This document shows, in pieces, positions 13,401-24,600 of a DNA stretch of 64,000 nucleotides. Under the pieces are notes generated by a model that made no database searches, was not told the origin of the DNA, and saw nothing but the letters and a program-made list of their open reading frames with translations. A program made the position numbers and the translations under genes. The DNA is taken from positions 154,883 to 218,882 of the forward strand of contig CAJNOP010000223.1 of assembly GCA_905250075.1 (NCBI GenBank), read 5' to 3'. The stretch comes from Rotaria sp. Silwood1 (taxonomy: Eukaryota; Rotifera; Eurotatoria; Philodinida; Philodinidae). Every line of letters begins with the position of its first letter. Position 1 is the first letter of the stretch.

Positions 13401-14599
13401 CTGCATAAGCTTAGTCATATATATATATTAGCGAAAAACAAGCTCAAGACATTTATTCTGTAAGTTTATGTTCAACAATTCTACAAAATAAACAAATTAA
13501 TTTTACTATCAAAATTCTCACAGTCAATATTGAATTAATCATTTCTCAATAATTTTCGCATGAAGTTTTTTGAATTCATGAGTCGTAAGAATAAGATATT
13601 TGATGCAAGTCTTATCCGACAATGAAATATTTCACTTACGATGGAAAATTATTAGTCATGGCACTGAGACTATTTTACCTATATCTAATTCTCAAGATTG
13701 ACTCGACGCCCACTCAACTCAACTAATGCACCGAGAGACCTACGTTTTCTTTCCACGTGAATGACTTGAATATTATTACTCATATTTTCCTTTTGAATAA
13801 ACTATAAGTAGATTTTGTTGATTATTTAAATATGATTTTCATGCATAATTTATATTTACTTTTCGAACTGATTTGATGTGGTCATTATTATCGTTCTCTG
13901 GTGGTAGTGAAAAATCAGGTGATTTTGGTAATGGTGACAATAGATGATCATGTTCGTCAATAGATGAAGTAGTTCCACTTTTAATACTATTGATTGAAGA
14001 ACGAAAAAAATTTTTTATTATTGTAGCATTTGATGTATCAGATGGTGGAGTTGGTGAGGATGATTTCGCTTTTGAAAATATAGATTGTTTCGTGGATGTT
14101 GTTGTAGTAGTAGGTGTTTCATTTGATTGTTTAAAATGTGTTGTTATAACTTGCACGAAAAAAAAAACAAAAAGAAAAATTCAAATAGATTTCAATTAGA
14201 CAATCTTATTTTTACTTGTTGACCCTGGTGTAGGAGATGGTAAAGGTGAAATATTTGTCTGAACAATTGTTGCTATTGGCATAGATGGTCTTTTTTTATA
14301 AGTCTGTGGTTGAGATACTTCAGGAGTTGTTTGATTTTCAAATCTCTTTCGAATTTGAGAAACATTAAGTTTTTCCGAGGGTGTTTCATGTGTTGTTTCA
14401 TCGCTTGATGATCTAAATTATTTAAATGCGTAAATATAAGAAAAATCAAATATAAAAAAGAATCATACTCATGTTGTTGTTCTCCATCAGCACTAAGGGA
14501 ATGTGATCGAGGTTTTTTATATTTTGGTGGTAGTGGAGGTGGTATACGTCCAGATTTGCTAAATTTATGTTGGGGCACGTCTTGCCCCTGTGTAGACAT
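7467..14599 (-). CDS. FGD: FGD-type Rho guanine nucleotide exchange factor (DH-PH-FYVE-PH)
   Basis: Seven exons join with matching phases: 14599-14469, 14412-14216, 14149-13860, 12565-12251, 12190-11733, 11243-10678 and 8188-7467, giving 892 aa. Residues 1-311 are disordered, with proline-rich PPPLPPK and PPPRPPPRPE motifs and VSQIRKRFE. The DH domain (about 312-500) opens with EEVHATEKTYVNIL. The first PH domain (about 515-625) ends in WIKKIRQA. The FYVE finger (about 675-745) carries RRHHCRCCGRCICGSC and Cys pairs for two zinc ions. A second PH domain ends in WYEAM and the tail is RDSSDSGVSNVG. This order is diagnostic of the FGD family, which activates Cdc42 at membranes and endosomes. Length fits FGD1/FGD4 rather than a fragment. 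The last intron is 2.5 kb and contains an inverted repeat. An upstream noncoding exon is possible, because no acceptor abuts the ATG. Confidence 0.9.
9025..9275. repeat. imperfect inverted repeat inside the last FGD intron
   Basis: The left arm (about 9025-9155) contains tttgtatgtataag and tatattatctcc followed by agaattgg. The right arm (about 9172-9275) contains the complements in reverse order: caattctc, ggagataatata and cttatacatacaaaa. Few bases separate the arms, so the transcript or single strand could fold into a long hairpin. It is probably a MITE-like relic; outer termini were not resolved. Confidence 0.55.
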
Positions 14600-15155
14600 C
14601 GAAAAAGAAAAAGAAAACGACAGGTAATAATTGTGACAAAAAAATAATATGTGAAAGTCATACAAAGTTTCTATTTGTTTTCTTTGTAATGAATCATTTA
14701 TATGAGTATGATGGCAATGATTCATTTCATACAACAAATAGTGCAAAGTAAACATGAGACAATAGTATTTGAAATTTAATGAACAAATTAAACTTCGTAA
14801 ACGAAATAAGAAATATATGTTACTATTATCATTTTTTGTACTCGTCGAAGTACACGAATTGAGATATTTTTTTTTGAATTTCATTATTACTCTATACGAC
14901 TCGATTTTTTTTCTCTCATTCTCGTATTGCTGTTAAGTTAGTAAAAGAGCTTATGTCATTTCTATTTTCTGCTTAGTAAATCTCAGCGAAAAAGAAAAAA
15001 AAAAAACGAGAGAGAAGAGCTACATTCACTCTATATTTCTTTTTTCAACATATAATAACAACAACAAAAAAAAAAAAGAAACACAAAATTTACACTAATT
15101 TTTTTTTCTTCTTCTTGTTGTTGTTGTTTCTTAATGAACACAATATAATATATAT
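14600..15155. promoter_or_regulatory. intergenic region between NELF-B 3' end and FGD 5' end
   Basis: This 556 bp spacer separates two minus-strand genes. It should contain the NELF-B 3' UTR and the FGD promoter or 5' UTR. It is AT-rich with poly-A and poly-T runs; no defined motif was recognised. Confidence 0.35.
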
Positions 15156-18100
15156 TTAATGAAAAATTGAAAATGAATTTTGTTTATCTGTTGATACTTG
15201 TTGTTGTGTTTGTTCACGTATTTGAATTTGTCGTAAACATTCTTCATAATCACGAATTAATTGATGATATTTATCATGTATAAATGTTGAATGATCTCGT
15301 GTTGGTTTAAGTGATTGATATAAATATTTACTAACAAGATTAGTACCATTTGTTTTATGTAAAATATGTTTAAGTAATATTAAACCATAATATAATATAA
15401 ATTCATGTCCTTGAGCTTGTAAAATAAAAAATTTATCTAATAATATACCAATATAATGTATTTGTTCAACTGATTGTCGAATAAAATAAACAAATTGATG
15501 TAAAAATATTTTATCAGCTGAACCATATTCAACAAGTTCATTTAAATATGGTATTAATTGTGTTGCTAACCAAAATTGTTTTTGATGATATGTTTCAATA
15601 ATAAAACGAAGAAATAATTGACATGCTAAACGATTATGTATCATATATTGTACAAATTCAATTTGTGGTAATAATGTTTTTAATATTGATGATGATGATA
15701 TATCTGTATTTAAACGATTTTCAACTATTAAACGTATAAGATATGGTAAATAATGTGTTAATAATTTTGAATCAATTGGATCATGATATGAAATTCCACC
15801 ATCAAGAACATCCCATGCATATAAACCCATATGAAGTAATTTAAGAAGAAATTGTAATTCTTTATTCGAACGTGGTAATGGAATTTCATCATCAACCTGA
15901 GAGCAAAAAAACAATCTTGCTATAAAATTAGTGACTAAAGGGATTACAGCAAAATATTTTCAAATTCGGAAAGTAGAAGAAAATTATGTGATGCTCGAGG
16001 TAGATAAATTGTATATGAATGTTTTTGAGATTTTAAAAAAAAAGCCTGGATGCTCTTGTACATTATTCTTGACATCTGGAAATATGAGTAAAAGTGGTAT
16101 ACTATATCAAAGGTGAATACAAGCTTTTGACTACAGAACAGGATACAATTTACACTTGTAGATAAATACTTCATCTATTACGTGGTTTGTCTATGATCAG
16201 GTTCTACTGTGTACTGTTTCTATGGCGATAGGTGGTGGTTCTTGTTAATGCTGAAACGATGCGCAATAGAATCTGACAATACATACATGATTAGATAGAA
16301 GAAGTCTTTCTCTACAAATTTTCATTCTGTAGTGAAAATCTTATAGTTGTTTTTGTTTATTTTGAATTTTTATTTGTCTCCTATACTTTTATATTGTTAA
16401 TTTTTGTTATTTAAGTTTATTCTTTAAAAATTAATTTTATTTTAATAATAAAATAAAATATTTAATTATATCTAACCTGTTTATGTAGTAATAAAATACA
16501 TGATTTAGCTAATATTGAAATAATATTTGGATCATTAAGTATAAATGGTATATGTTTATTAATAATATCTGTATCACGTGAATGTGCATCTAAAAATTGT
16601 TCAATTTCTCTTTGTTTTTTTAAATCTAATTTTCTTTCTTTTAATGCAGCATCAAGTGTCCAAACAAATATATGTATTGAATCAGATTTTGAAACACTAT
16701 TATTTTCTAAATCATGAAATGCCATTAATAATAATAAACGTAATGATGAATAATGAACAATTTTTGTACGTTGAAATAATTTTTGTAAACTTGTTCGTAC
16801 AATATCATATAATTTAATATTTGTACCAATCATATGAACAAGTGTTTGAATTGTTGGTGATGTTTGTCGACGTTGTTTAGGTAATTGAAGAAAATAATTA
16901 TGATCACATTGTAATAATTGTTCTTCAACATTAGTTAAATATTGAGATATTATTGGTTGAAGTTCTTTTTGAAATAATGTATGATTATCTGTCCATATTA
17001 AACGTTTTAATTCAATTGGTGCACGAGAATAAATTTGTTCATGTTCAACGATATATTTTACATATCTAGATAAACAAATATATATATATATATGTACCAT
17101 GAAAAGTGTTTATTAGTAGTAGCGTGACCAAGGCTGAATATTGCCTTATCATTTACAAGGCTCTCGATTGTTTTTGAGAGTGGCGGGGGCTAATTTTTTT
17201 TCTTTTGCCAGACACTTCACAAAAACTTGGCAGACAGTCACTTATTTTTTGGGGAACTTCCCAATTTTTCATTCAAAGTGATGATCGGGGGGCGGGATGG
17301 GGGTAGCGCGACGAAGATACCTCTACCCCCCTCCAGGGCTAAGTAAAATCTTCGAAAAAATTGTCTCAAAACAAAAATTTTTCACCGCTCATATTATCAC
17401 GTGACCAGTCGACTGCAGCCGTAAAATTAAATTTCGCAGACTATATTACACATTTTTGCCAGACAGTATTAAAAATTTTCGCAGACACGCTTAAAAAATG
17501 CTAGGGGCTAACCCCCGCCACATCGTGGGGCCTGATCATTTAAGATCTCTGGTTACGTTACTAGTGATTACAAGATTGAGGTTCTTAGGAAACACGATTA
17601 AAGATTTTTGTTTCCACAATACGCACTATGGAATGTAGCAACTAATTAAAGAAATAAACCTTTTGTGAAATAGAATCTAAAAGGAGTGTAGAAGTATATA
17701 GAAAAGAAATTCACGCCCATTTCGTTTCTCATACATTAGGACAGATGCTAACCGAATACCATCGGATACAGTATTGATTAATGATTCTGACTCTTTGACA
17801 ATATATTAACTACTTCCTTATTGTAGTTCTGAACAATGAAGGAAAATGAAATTATGTGTTCCAAGATAGATCGAATACAAAAATATTCTTGGCTAGCAAC
17901 AACAACTGTATTAACGGGTGGTAGGAAAGTTTTGGCACAAAATGTTTGTTTATTTTTGACTCGCTTGAAAATATTTCCGATGAGTCAAAATCTATGCGTT
18001 AGAACCAGAATTGTGTACTCTTTCCGAATATGGACTTAAAAATTTTCTGTCGATTTTTGTTTGAGAGTTGTGAAATAATCTTTGAAAGGTTTAAACAATT

Positions 18101-19789
18101 AGTTTGGACAGAATTTTTTTCCATACATTTTTGGGATTCCAAACTAAAAGTTGGAATCTTTGTTATTATAACAGCTTGTAGAGCGAAATCTACTCTACAA
18201 AATGTAGTAGTTGAGTTCTTTTTGTCTTTCAATAAGGCTTCTGAATTTTCGCGTTTCCTAAATCGTCATTTTGACCAAAAAGTGTTTTACATGGAAAAGA
18301 ACTCTTGGAAAAATACATATAGCTTTCATTGGGTAAAAGCTACAATTTAGTTCGCTATCACATTTTGTCAAAAATTGTTCTCTACAAAACTACCGTATCC
18401 GATAATTTTTAGCATCTTCGCAAAGGGATTTATAAGAGTCAGCAAAATCTGTTTGTTTGTAGGTCCAAACTAATTGTTTAGACTTTTCAAAGATTATTTC
18501 ACAACTCTCAAACCAAAACCGACAGAAAATTTCTAAGTCCATATTCGGAAAGAGTACACAATTCTGATTTTGACTCGTCGGAAATATTTTCAAGCGAGTC
18601 AAAAATGAACAAACATTTTATGCCAAAACTTTTCGACCACCCCGTTATGTTTCACATTTTAATCCCGTAAGGATTACACAAACAGTTTTTTATAGAGGTT
18701 CTTGTACAATATTTCTGTTACGATGATATTCATTCAAAAAACTTCAACAGTAAGCTAAGAGCCAAAACTCTTTTCAAAATATTTATAGATCACTTACGAG
18801 GGAGCATTCTGTAGATCCTAACGATGTATGAATTCTCTGAAAAGTTCGTGCCGCTAGCTTATTATTGCTGAGATACTGCCTTTTTACTGTATGTTTAAGA
18901 AAAGAGAGCTGTGGTCCCCCTCAAGAACACTTGGAAAACTGAATTTTAAATTTCAATTTCAAACTTTGCATAGATATAGGACTCAATGAGAATACTTTAT
19001 TGTGAAAGTTTCAGCTTTTTTCGTTGCACCTATCTTAAGATACAATTATCATAAAATTGCTCATATACCCCAGCGAATCCGATGTTCTTATCTCATACTA
19101 GGAGCAACCAAAAAATCTGAAACATTCATAATAAACTGTTCTCATTGAGGCCTATATACATGCAAAGTTTTAGGTTGAAACTCAAAACTCACTTTTCCTG
19201 ATGTTTCTGAGGGGAACCACGGCTTTTTCCGAAACATATAGTAAAAATGCTATATCTCAGCAGTAAGAAGCTAGCGGCACGAACTTTTTTTGGGAGGATT
19301 CATAGATCATTAGGACCTATATAATCCCCATACGGCTGACTCAAAAGCGATGTGACACTTGGGAATGTTCCCTCGTTAGTCTTGACTTAAAAAATTGATT
19401 TATCAATTTGAAGAATTTTTATCATAAGTAAAATGAATAACATACTTATCCGGTATTTTTGGCATATGTTTAACAATTTCCATAACAATTGGTGTAACAT
19501 GTGTTAAATTAATAACTGCAAAACTTTTTTCTAATAATGTTTCTAATTGTTCTTTATCATCATGTTGTGCTAATTCTTGTATTCGTTTTATTAATCTATC
19601 TTTCATATCATCAAGTACAGCAAGATGAAAATCTAATCGTTTAACTTCAAGTAAATCAAGTAATGGTAATGCTGGTCTTATTTGTGTTAATGCAATACCA
19701 TTTTCATCTTGTATTTCTTTTATAGCACGAAATGGATCTTCACAATTTGTTAATGTTGTTTTAAGTTCTTCTTTAAAATTAATATTCAT
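15156..19789 (-). CDS. NELFB: NELF-B (COBRA1) subunit of negative elongation factor
   Basis: Three exons, 19789-19446, 17065-16477 and 15896-15156, join in phase to 557 aa, close to the roughly 580 aa of animal NELF-B. The N-terminus reads LKTTLTNCEDPFRAIKEIQ with ENGIALTQIRPALPLLDL, then LEKSFAVINL and HMPKIPDK, a run typical of NELF-B. Exon 2 continues with IELKRLIWTDNHTLFQKEL, GTNIKLYDIVRTSL and KIVHYSSLRLLLLMAFHDL. Exon 3 carries GLYAWDVLDGG and ends in a helical tail. The product is a HEAT-like helical scaffold in the NELF complex, which with DSIF pauses RNA polymerase II promoter-proximally. The start ATG is immediately preceded by a pyrimidine-rich acceptor (ttttctag|ATG), suggesting cis or spliced-leader trans-splicing right at the start codon. 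MAX lies 103 bp upstream on the same strand. Intron 1 is 2.4 kb and filled with inverted-repeat elements. Confidence 0.93.
17118..17562. mobile_element. MITE-like element with terminal inverted repeats in NELFB intron 1
   Basis: The outer ends read agtagcgtgacca (17118-17130) and tggttacgttact (17550-17562), which are near-perfect complements. Inner subterminal repeats gtggcgggggctaa (about 17182) and ttagcccccgccac (about 17510) extend the match in part. The interior is notably G/C-rich compared with the flanks (gggggcgggatggggg near 17286). No coding frame was seen, so this is a nonautonomous element. A short AGT duplication may flank it. Confidence 0.65.
17912..18647. mobile_element. foldback element with about 190 bp inverted repeats in NELFB intron 1
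   Basis: The left arm (about 17912-18110) and right arm (about 18462-18647) are long complements. For example, tttgactcgcttgaaaatattt on the left pairs with aaatattttcaagcgagtcaaa on the right, and the ends are taacgggtggt and accaccccgtta. A TA dinucleotide at each boundary would fit a Tc1/mariner-type target duplication. The open frames inside (17836-18602, both strands) are shadows of the palindrome rather than genes. Confidence 0.75.
18795..19378. mobile_element. foldback element, same family as 25334-25852
   Basis: The termini are tacgagggagcattc (18795) and gaatgttccctcgtta (19363-19378). Subterminal arms also pair: gttcgtgccgctagctt on the left with aagctagcggcacgaac on the right. The central segment contains gatgttcttatctcatactaggag, which recurs in diverged form in the element near 25.6 kb, so the two are related copies. 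No transposase frame was found. Confidence 0.7.
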
Positions 19790-19892
19790 CTAGAAAATAA
19801 GTTTTCAAAAGAAAAACAAAACAAAACTTTGTATACATGGCACAATAAAAAAAGAAAAGAAATAGTTTTAAAAAAAACAAACAACAAAACAG
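19790..19892 (-). promoter_or_regulatory. 103 bp MAX-NELFB spacer with acceptor at the NELFB start
   Basis: The spacer is only 103 bp between the MAX stop and the NELFB ATG, on the same strand. On the minus strand it is T-rich and ends cttattttctag directly before the ATG. That is the layout expected for a spliced-leader acceptor of a downstream operon cistron, or for a 3' splice site of an overlapping 5' UTR intron. Direct transcript evidence is lacking. Confidence 0.45.
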
Positions 19893-20444
19893 TTAATTTA
19901 ATAAATTACGCGTTGTTTGAATTTCAGGTTCAATTTTAATATTTTTTTCATGATTTTGAGCATATAAACTTGTTTCTTTTACACGTTCAACAAGACGAGC
20001 TAAATAAGAAAAATTTATTTTTGTTAAAAGAAAATTATTATTTTACTTTGAAATTCAAGTATTGCATTTTGTCGTTTAAGATCTTCAATTAATTTTTGAT
20101 GTTGTTGAGTTTTTGTTTTTAATGATTGAATATATTCAGTAGCAGATTTTAGAATATGAGCACGTGATGCCTTCAAAAAAACAAAATTTGAATATTTATT
20201 TTTTTTGTATTCAATTTTCAAAAGTTTATTTTTATACCTTTTCACCTTTCAATAATGGAATCACATCTCGTAAATCATTAAAACTACCTTTTATATGATC
20301 ACGTCTTTTTCTTTCAAGTGCATTATGATGTGCACGTTTTTCAGCTTGATTTTGATTATGATTTTGTATATTTGAATTCATATCAACATCATCTATTCCA
20401 ATATTATTATCATTAAATTGATCAAGATCAAGATCTGAAGACAT
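19893..20444 (-). CDS. MAX: MAX, bHLH-leucine zipper dimerisation partner of MYC/MXD proteins
   Basis: Three exons, 20444-20238, 20170-20047 and 19999-19893, give 145 aa (vertebrate MAX is about 150-160 aa). After an acidic Asp/Asn-rich N-terminus, the basic region and helix 1 read [20 protein letters not shown], followed by [14 protein letters not shown], nearly identical to MAX. Exon 2 carries helix 2 ([15 protein letters not shown]) and the zipper ([13 protein letters not shown]). The exon break after GEK is the one seen in animal MAX genes, as I recall it. The protein binds E-boxes (CACGTG) as a homodimer or with MYC, MXD or MGA partners in the nucleus. The chosen start is the [10 protein letters not shown] methionine. 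An acceptor-like tttttgtctag lies a few bases upstream, which suggests splicing in the 5' UTR. Confidence 0.95.
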
Positions 20445-21645
20445 TTTATCTAGACAAAAACAAAAAAAAAACATTTTATGTTCAATATACAAACATAAAA
20501 CAACATCATTAAATCACTCAAGATTATTATGATAGTGTACATTCATGTTCTAATATTAGAATCAAAACAAACAAATATATTTTCTAAATAATCAACAGAG
20601 ATATTTAAAGTTCCAAGTCCCGGATTTCCCCCAACCTGACTGGATGATGCTTTCAATGAAATTCCTAATCTTAGTTAGATAATCGTTCTGATAATACGAG
20701 ATGCTTTCTTTTGTATTTCGCGATTAGTCCACCTTACACATTGCTCGGATGACTAAAGTCCACCGAGTTTGAGGTTTTCCGGTTGACAGAAGAATTTTAG
20801 ATCTGCACTCGGTCTTATGCTGCCGGGTTTAGAGCGTACTTCTAAAGACTAGCGACACCCATGAGATTTCATTGAGTCCTATTCGAACGCGAATCCGGTC
20901 CCAGAAATTTTTCGATTTGAGCAGCTCAAACACCCACACTTTTGAATACGAACAGTGGCACACTTTGATACGTTCTCTCAATCAAACCAATTGGTTTATA
21001 TTCTGCCGTCGGTCTGGAGACGAATCGAAAGCAATCATATAGACCATGTGATTTATTTTTTCATAGCTTCCTATATACATATGTCATATAAGTAATAATA
21101 CTAAAATGAAAGTAAGTAGAATGCCTTAGGTAAAATCAACATTTTTCTTTTTTTTTTTATTTATTAATACACGTAAAAAAAAAATAAGATTATATTTTTC
21201 GAATAATATAATATTTAAATTGAGAAAAAAAAAAAAGAAAAATATTTTTTTTTTCCACCGGATATAAGAGAACAAAACATACAAAACTTGATGAGTCATA
21301 CGTATATGTTGTATGTCAAATAAAAAAAATCTATTTATCGACATCTATCGAAAATTTTCTTTATAATATTCAAGAGAAAATTTTTGAAAAAAAAATTTTT
21401 TTCATCATTATTCTAATCAAAAAATATATATTTTCATTGGTTATTAATTATTATGAAATTAATTAAAACAATCATTATATATAGGCTATCTACCTGTGTT
21501 TGCCTGTCTATTGTGTGTCTGTATGTTTTTTTTTTCCTTCATATATATATATAAACTTACACAATCTTATTTAACTGGGCGTATTTTTTTTTTTGAAAGA
21601 TTTCTTATTGGAAAAAAATTGTAGAATGTTTCTAATTAATTTTAT
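20445..21645. promoter_or_regulatory. divergent MAX/SMG9 intergenic region with a GC-richer insert
   Basis: The 1.2 kb lies between the divergent MAX and SMG9 starts and must hold both promoters. Positions about 20612-21050 are clearly richer in G and C than either flank (cccggatttcccccaacc, tgctgccgggtttagagcg). They have no open frame, which suggests an inserted repeat relic such as a solo LTR or DNA element. No terminal repeats could be fixed. Confidence 0.4.
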
Positions 21646-24600
21646 GTGGCCATGCGGATGAATCAACAATATCAACAGAGACAAAATGGCTTTTCAGCCA
21701 GACAAAAATATAATAATAAAAATAATGATAATAATAGTCAACAACGTCATTCATATCAACAACAACAACAACAATCAACACCTAAACAAGAATTTAAACC
21801 AGTTGCTATATTAAAACGTGGTGATCCATCTGGAACAACAATAATAAATAAAGATGATAATCAATCAAAAGAAAATATTTCATCAAATACACAACAACAA
21901 ACAAAAATAACAACTTATAAAGTATATATATATTGAAAATAAAATTTTATAATATAATCAATCAGATTTTAAAATCAATAAAAATATTTTATTTAGTTAC
22001 AAGAATGTGTAATAACTTAAGACAAAAAATTTCTTCGGACTTTATTATTATGAAAATTTAAGAATGTGTGATTTTACACATTAGTCTAATGGGAATGATC
22101 AATTTGACAGTGATAGTGTTTTTTTTTACGACTAAAAAAAAAAAATATTTAAAATATTCGTCCAATGAGATGCAAATTTATTTTTACGCATGGTTAAATA
22201 TAGCTCGATAAGCTAACTGCGAATATGTAGTTTATAATTTTTTTTTGTTTTTGAAGCTTAGTAAGGAAATATTATAGTTCATGGTTTTAAATTCTTTTAG
22301 ACTCATATAGACTTATGCAAAGCTATATTATGAAGTTAGTTAAATTATATTTGATAGTAGAAAGTATATGTCATAAACTATTTTGAGGATACAATAAGTT
22401 GAATTCTATTTAACATTATTATAAAAGCCGATTTGTGAAATGAAAGAGAATACAGACAATTTAATAAGAATCTTTAGAATATCCTAACGACTACTCTTTT
22501 TTTTTCTCAAGATTTATTCTGATTATCAAAACTCGTTATTCGATCAATAATATTTCAATACAACTTCGTATTAAATTCTATTTTTTTTTAAAAACAGTAA
22601 TATGACAAAGTTAAGATTATCAAGAATTCATTTGAATAATCTTCAACTCTAGAGTTTAATCTTGTGAAATCAAACTTTTTGAGTCCGACTTTCTCATACT
22701 GTTTTTTGTGGTAGTTAAAACTCATTGAATTAATCCGGATCCGAAGTCCTCTATCTGCATCCCTATTGAAATAAACATAAAGAATATTTTTTTTTCAGGG
22801 GCAATGTCTGGCTTATATCAGTAAACCACTCAAGTAATTTTACTTTTATATAGAATCGATTCTATTCTCCATATGTTAAGTAAGGAATAAAAAACAGAAC
22901 TTTTTATAGATTCATTAAAACATTTGAAAAAAAACAGAGCATTAGAAAGACATTCTCATTAATAAATAGAAAAAAAAAATATATACTATTGAAAAAAATT
23001 TTCGAACTTTATCAATAGTATTTCGATACTTTTGTAAAAAATTTTCTAATCAGAATTAGATAATTGCCTCGAAGATATAACACTCTTAATATTTGATGAT
23101 TAACACACCCTACATATTTATTAGATGATTAAAGCTCTAGAGAGGTGCTACTATATTCTTAATTTCTCATATGTGTAACAATATTAAATGTAGTAATAAA
23201 TTTCGAGATTTTAAAGTCTTTCATAGATCTTACGCAAATCATTATACAATATGATTATTCTTTGTTAATAACTTTATTTATATTTTTAGCAAGTGGTTAT
23301 ACAACAGCCACCAATACCTATAATTTTATCATCAACTAAAACACCCGTAAATGTTTCACCACCTGTTCCAAGTCCTTCGACATCAACACCAATTCCTGTT
23401 GCATCTTCATCCATACCAACAACAACTACTACATCAGTGAATATTCCATTAAATTCATCAACTCCTCCTATTATTCAACGATCTAATGGACCAATAAATT
23501 TAACACGTACAACATCAACAATTTCAACACCATTATTAACACAAACACAACATGATCAACATATACAATCAATAAATTCACGTTTACTTTCATCATCAAT
23601 GACAATGAAATCATCATTAAAATTAATTGATGATACATTAACATGGTGTGAAAATGGACAATTAAATAATTATTTACAAGATTCTGATGGTTTTGTTGTT
23701 ATTGGTGCTATTGGTAGAGAAAAAGTTGGTAAATCAACATTATTATCATTATTAGGTGGAAATCAATTTATTGATGAAGATCGTTTAATGATATTTCCAG
23801 CAGCATCATCAAATTCACATAAAATAACACATGGTATTGATATTTATATTACAAATGAACAAACAATATTACTTGATACACAACCATTATTAAGTTCACA
23901 ATTACATCAACAACAAATATTACAATCATCAAATGATTATCCTCATACTCAACAACAACAACAAACATCTTTAACACCACATTTTTGGCAACAACAAATT
24001 GATCCACGAGCAATGTATGTTGATAATATACTTGAATTACAAACATTAGAAATAATTGCATTTATATTATCTGTTTGTCATGTTGTTTTAATTGTTGAAG
24101 ATCAATTTGCTGATCCATATTTATATCGTTTATTACAATTAGCTGATATATTACGACCTATATTAAAACGTAATACAAATGAAATAATTAAACCACATTC
24201 ACCACATATTGTTTTTATATTAAATAAATGTAATAATTATATATCACCACAAGAACGTTTATTAATTAAACGTTCATTAGTACAAATGATGATGGATACA
24301 CAATTTCGTATATATTCATCATTAAAACAAACAAATAAAATTAAAATACAAACAAATTTAAAACATATTGTTATAGATTTAAAACAAAAAGAACTAAATG
24401 AAAATTTATTAATTAAATTATTACAACAAACAAAATTAATTGATAATAATAATAATAATAATAACGACGATGATGATGATGAAACAAATAAAGTAAATTT
24501 ATTTTATTAGTTATATTTTAGACTAACACGAAGAAAGACTTGTTTCACAATAAATTTACCATCTAGAATAATATATTTAAACTGAAATGAATGACTCTAG

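Noticed and set aside
17836..18602. Open frames on both strands in NELFB intron 1
   Set aside because: They fall on the two arms of an inverted repeat and mirror each other.
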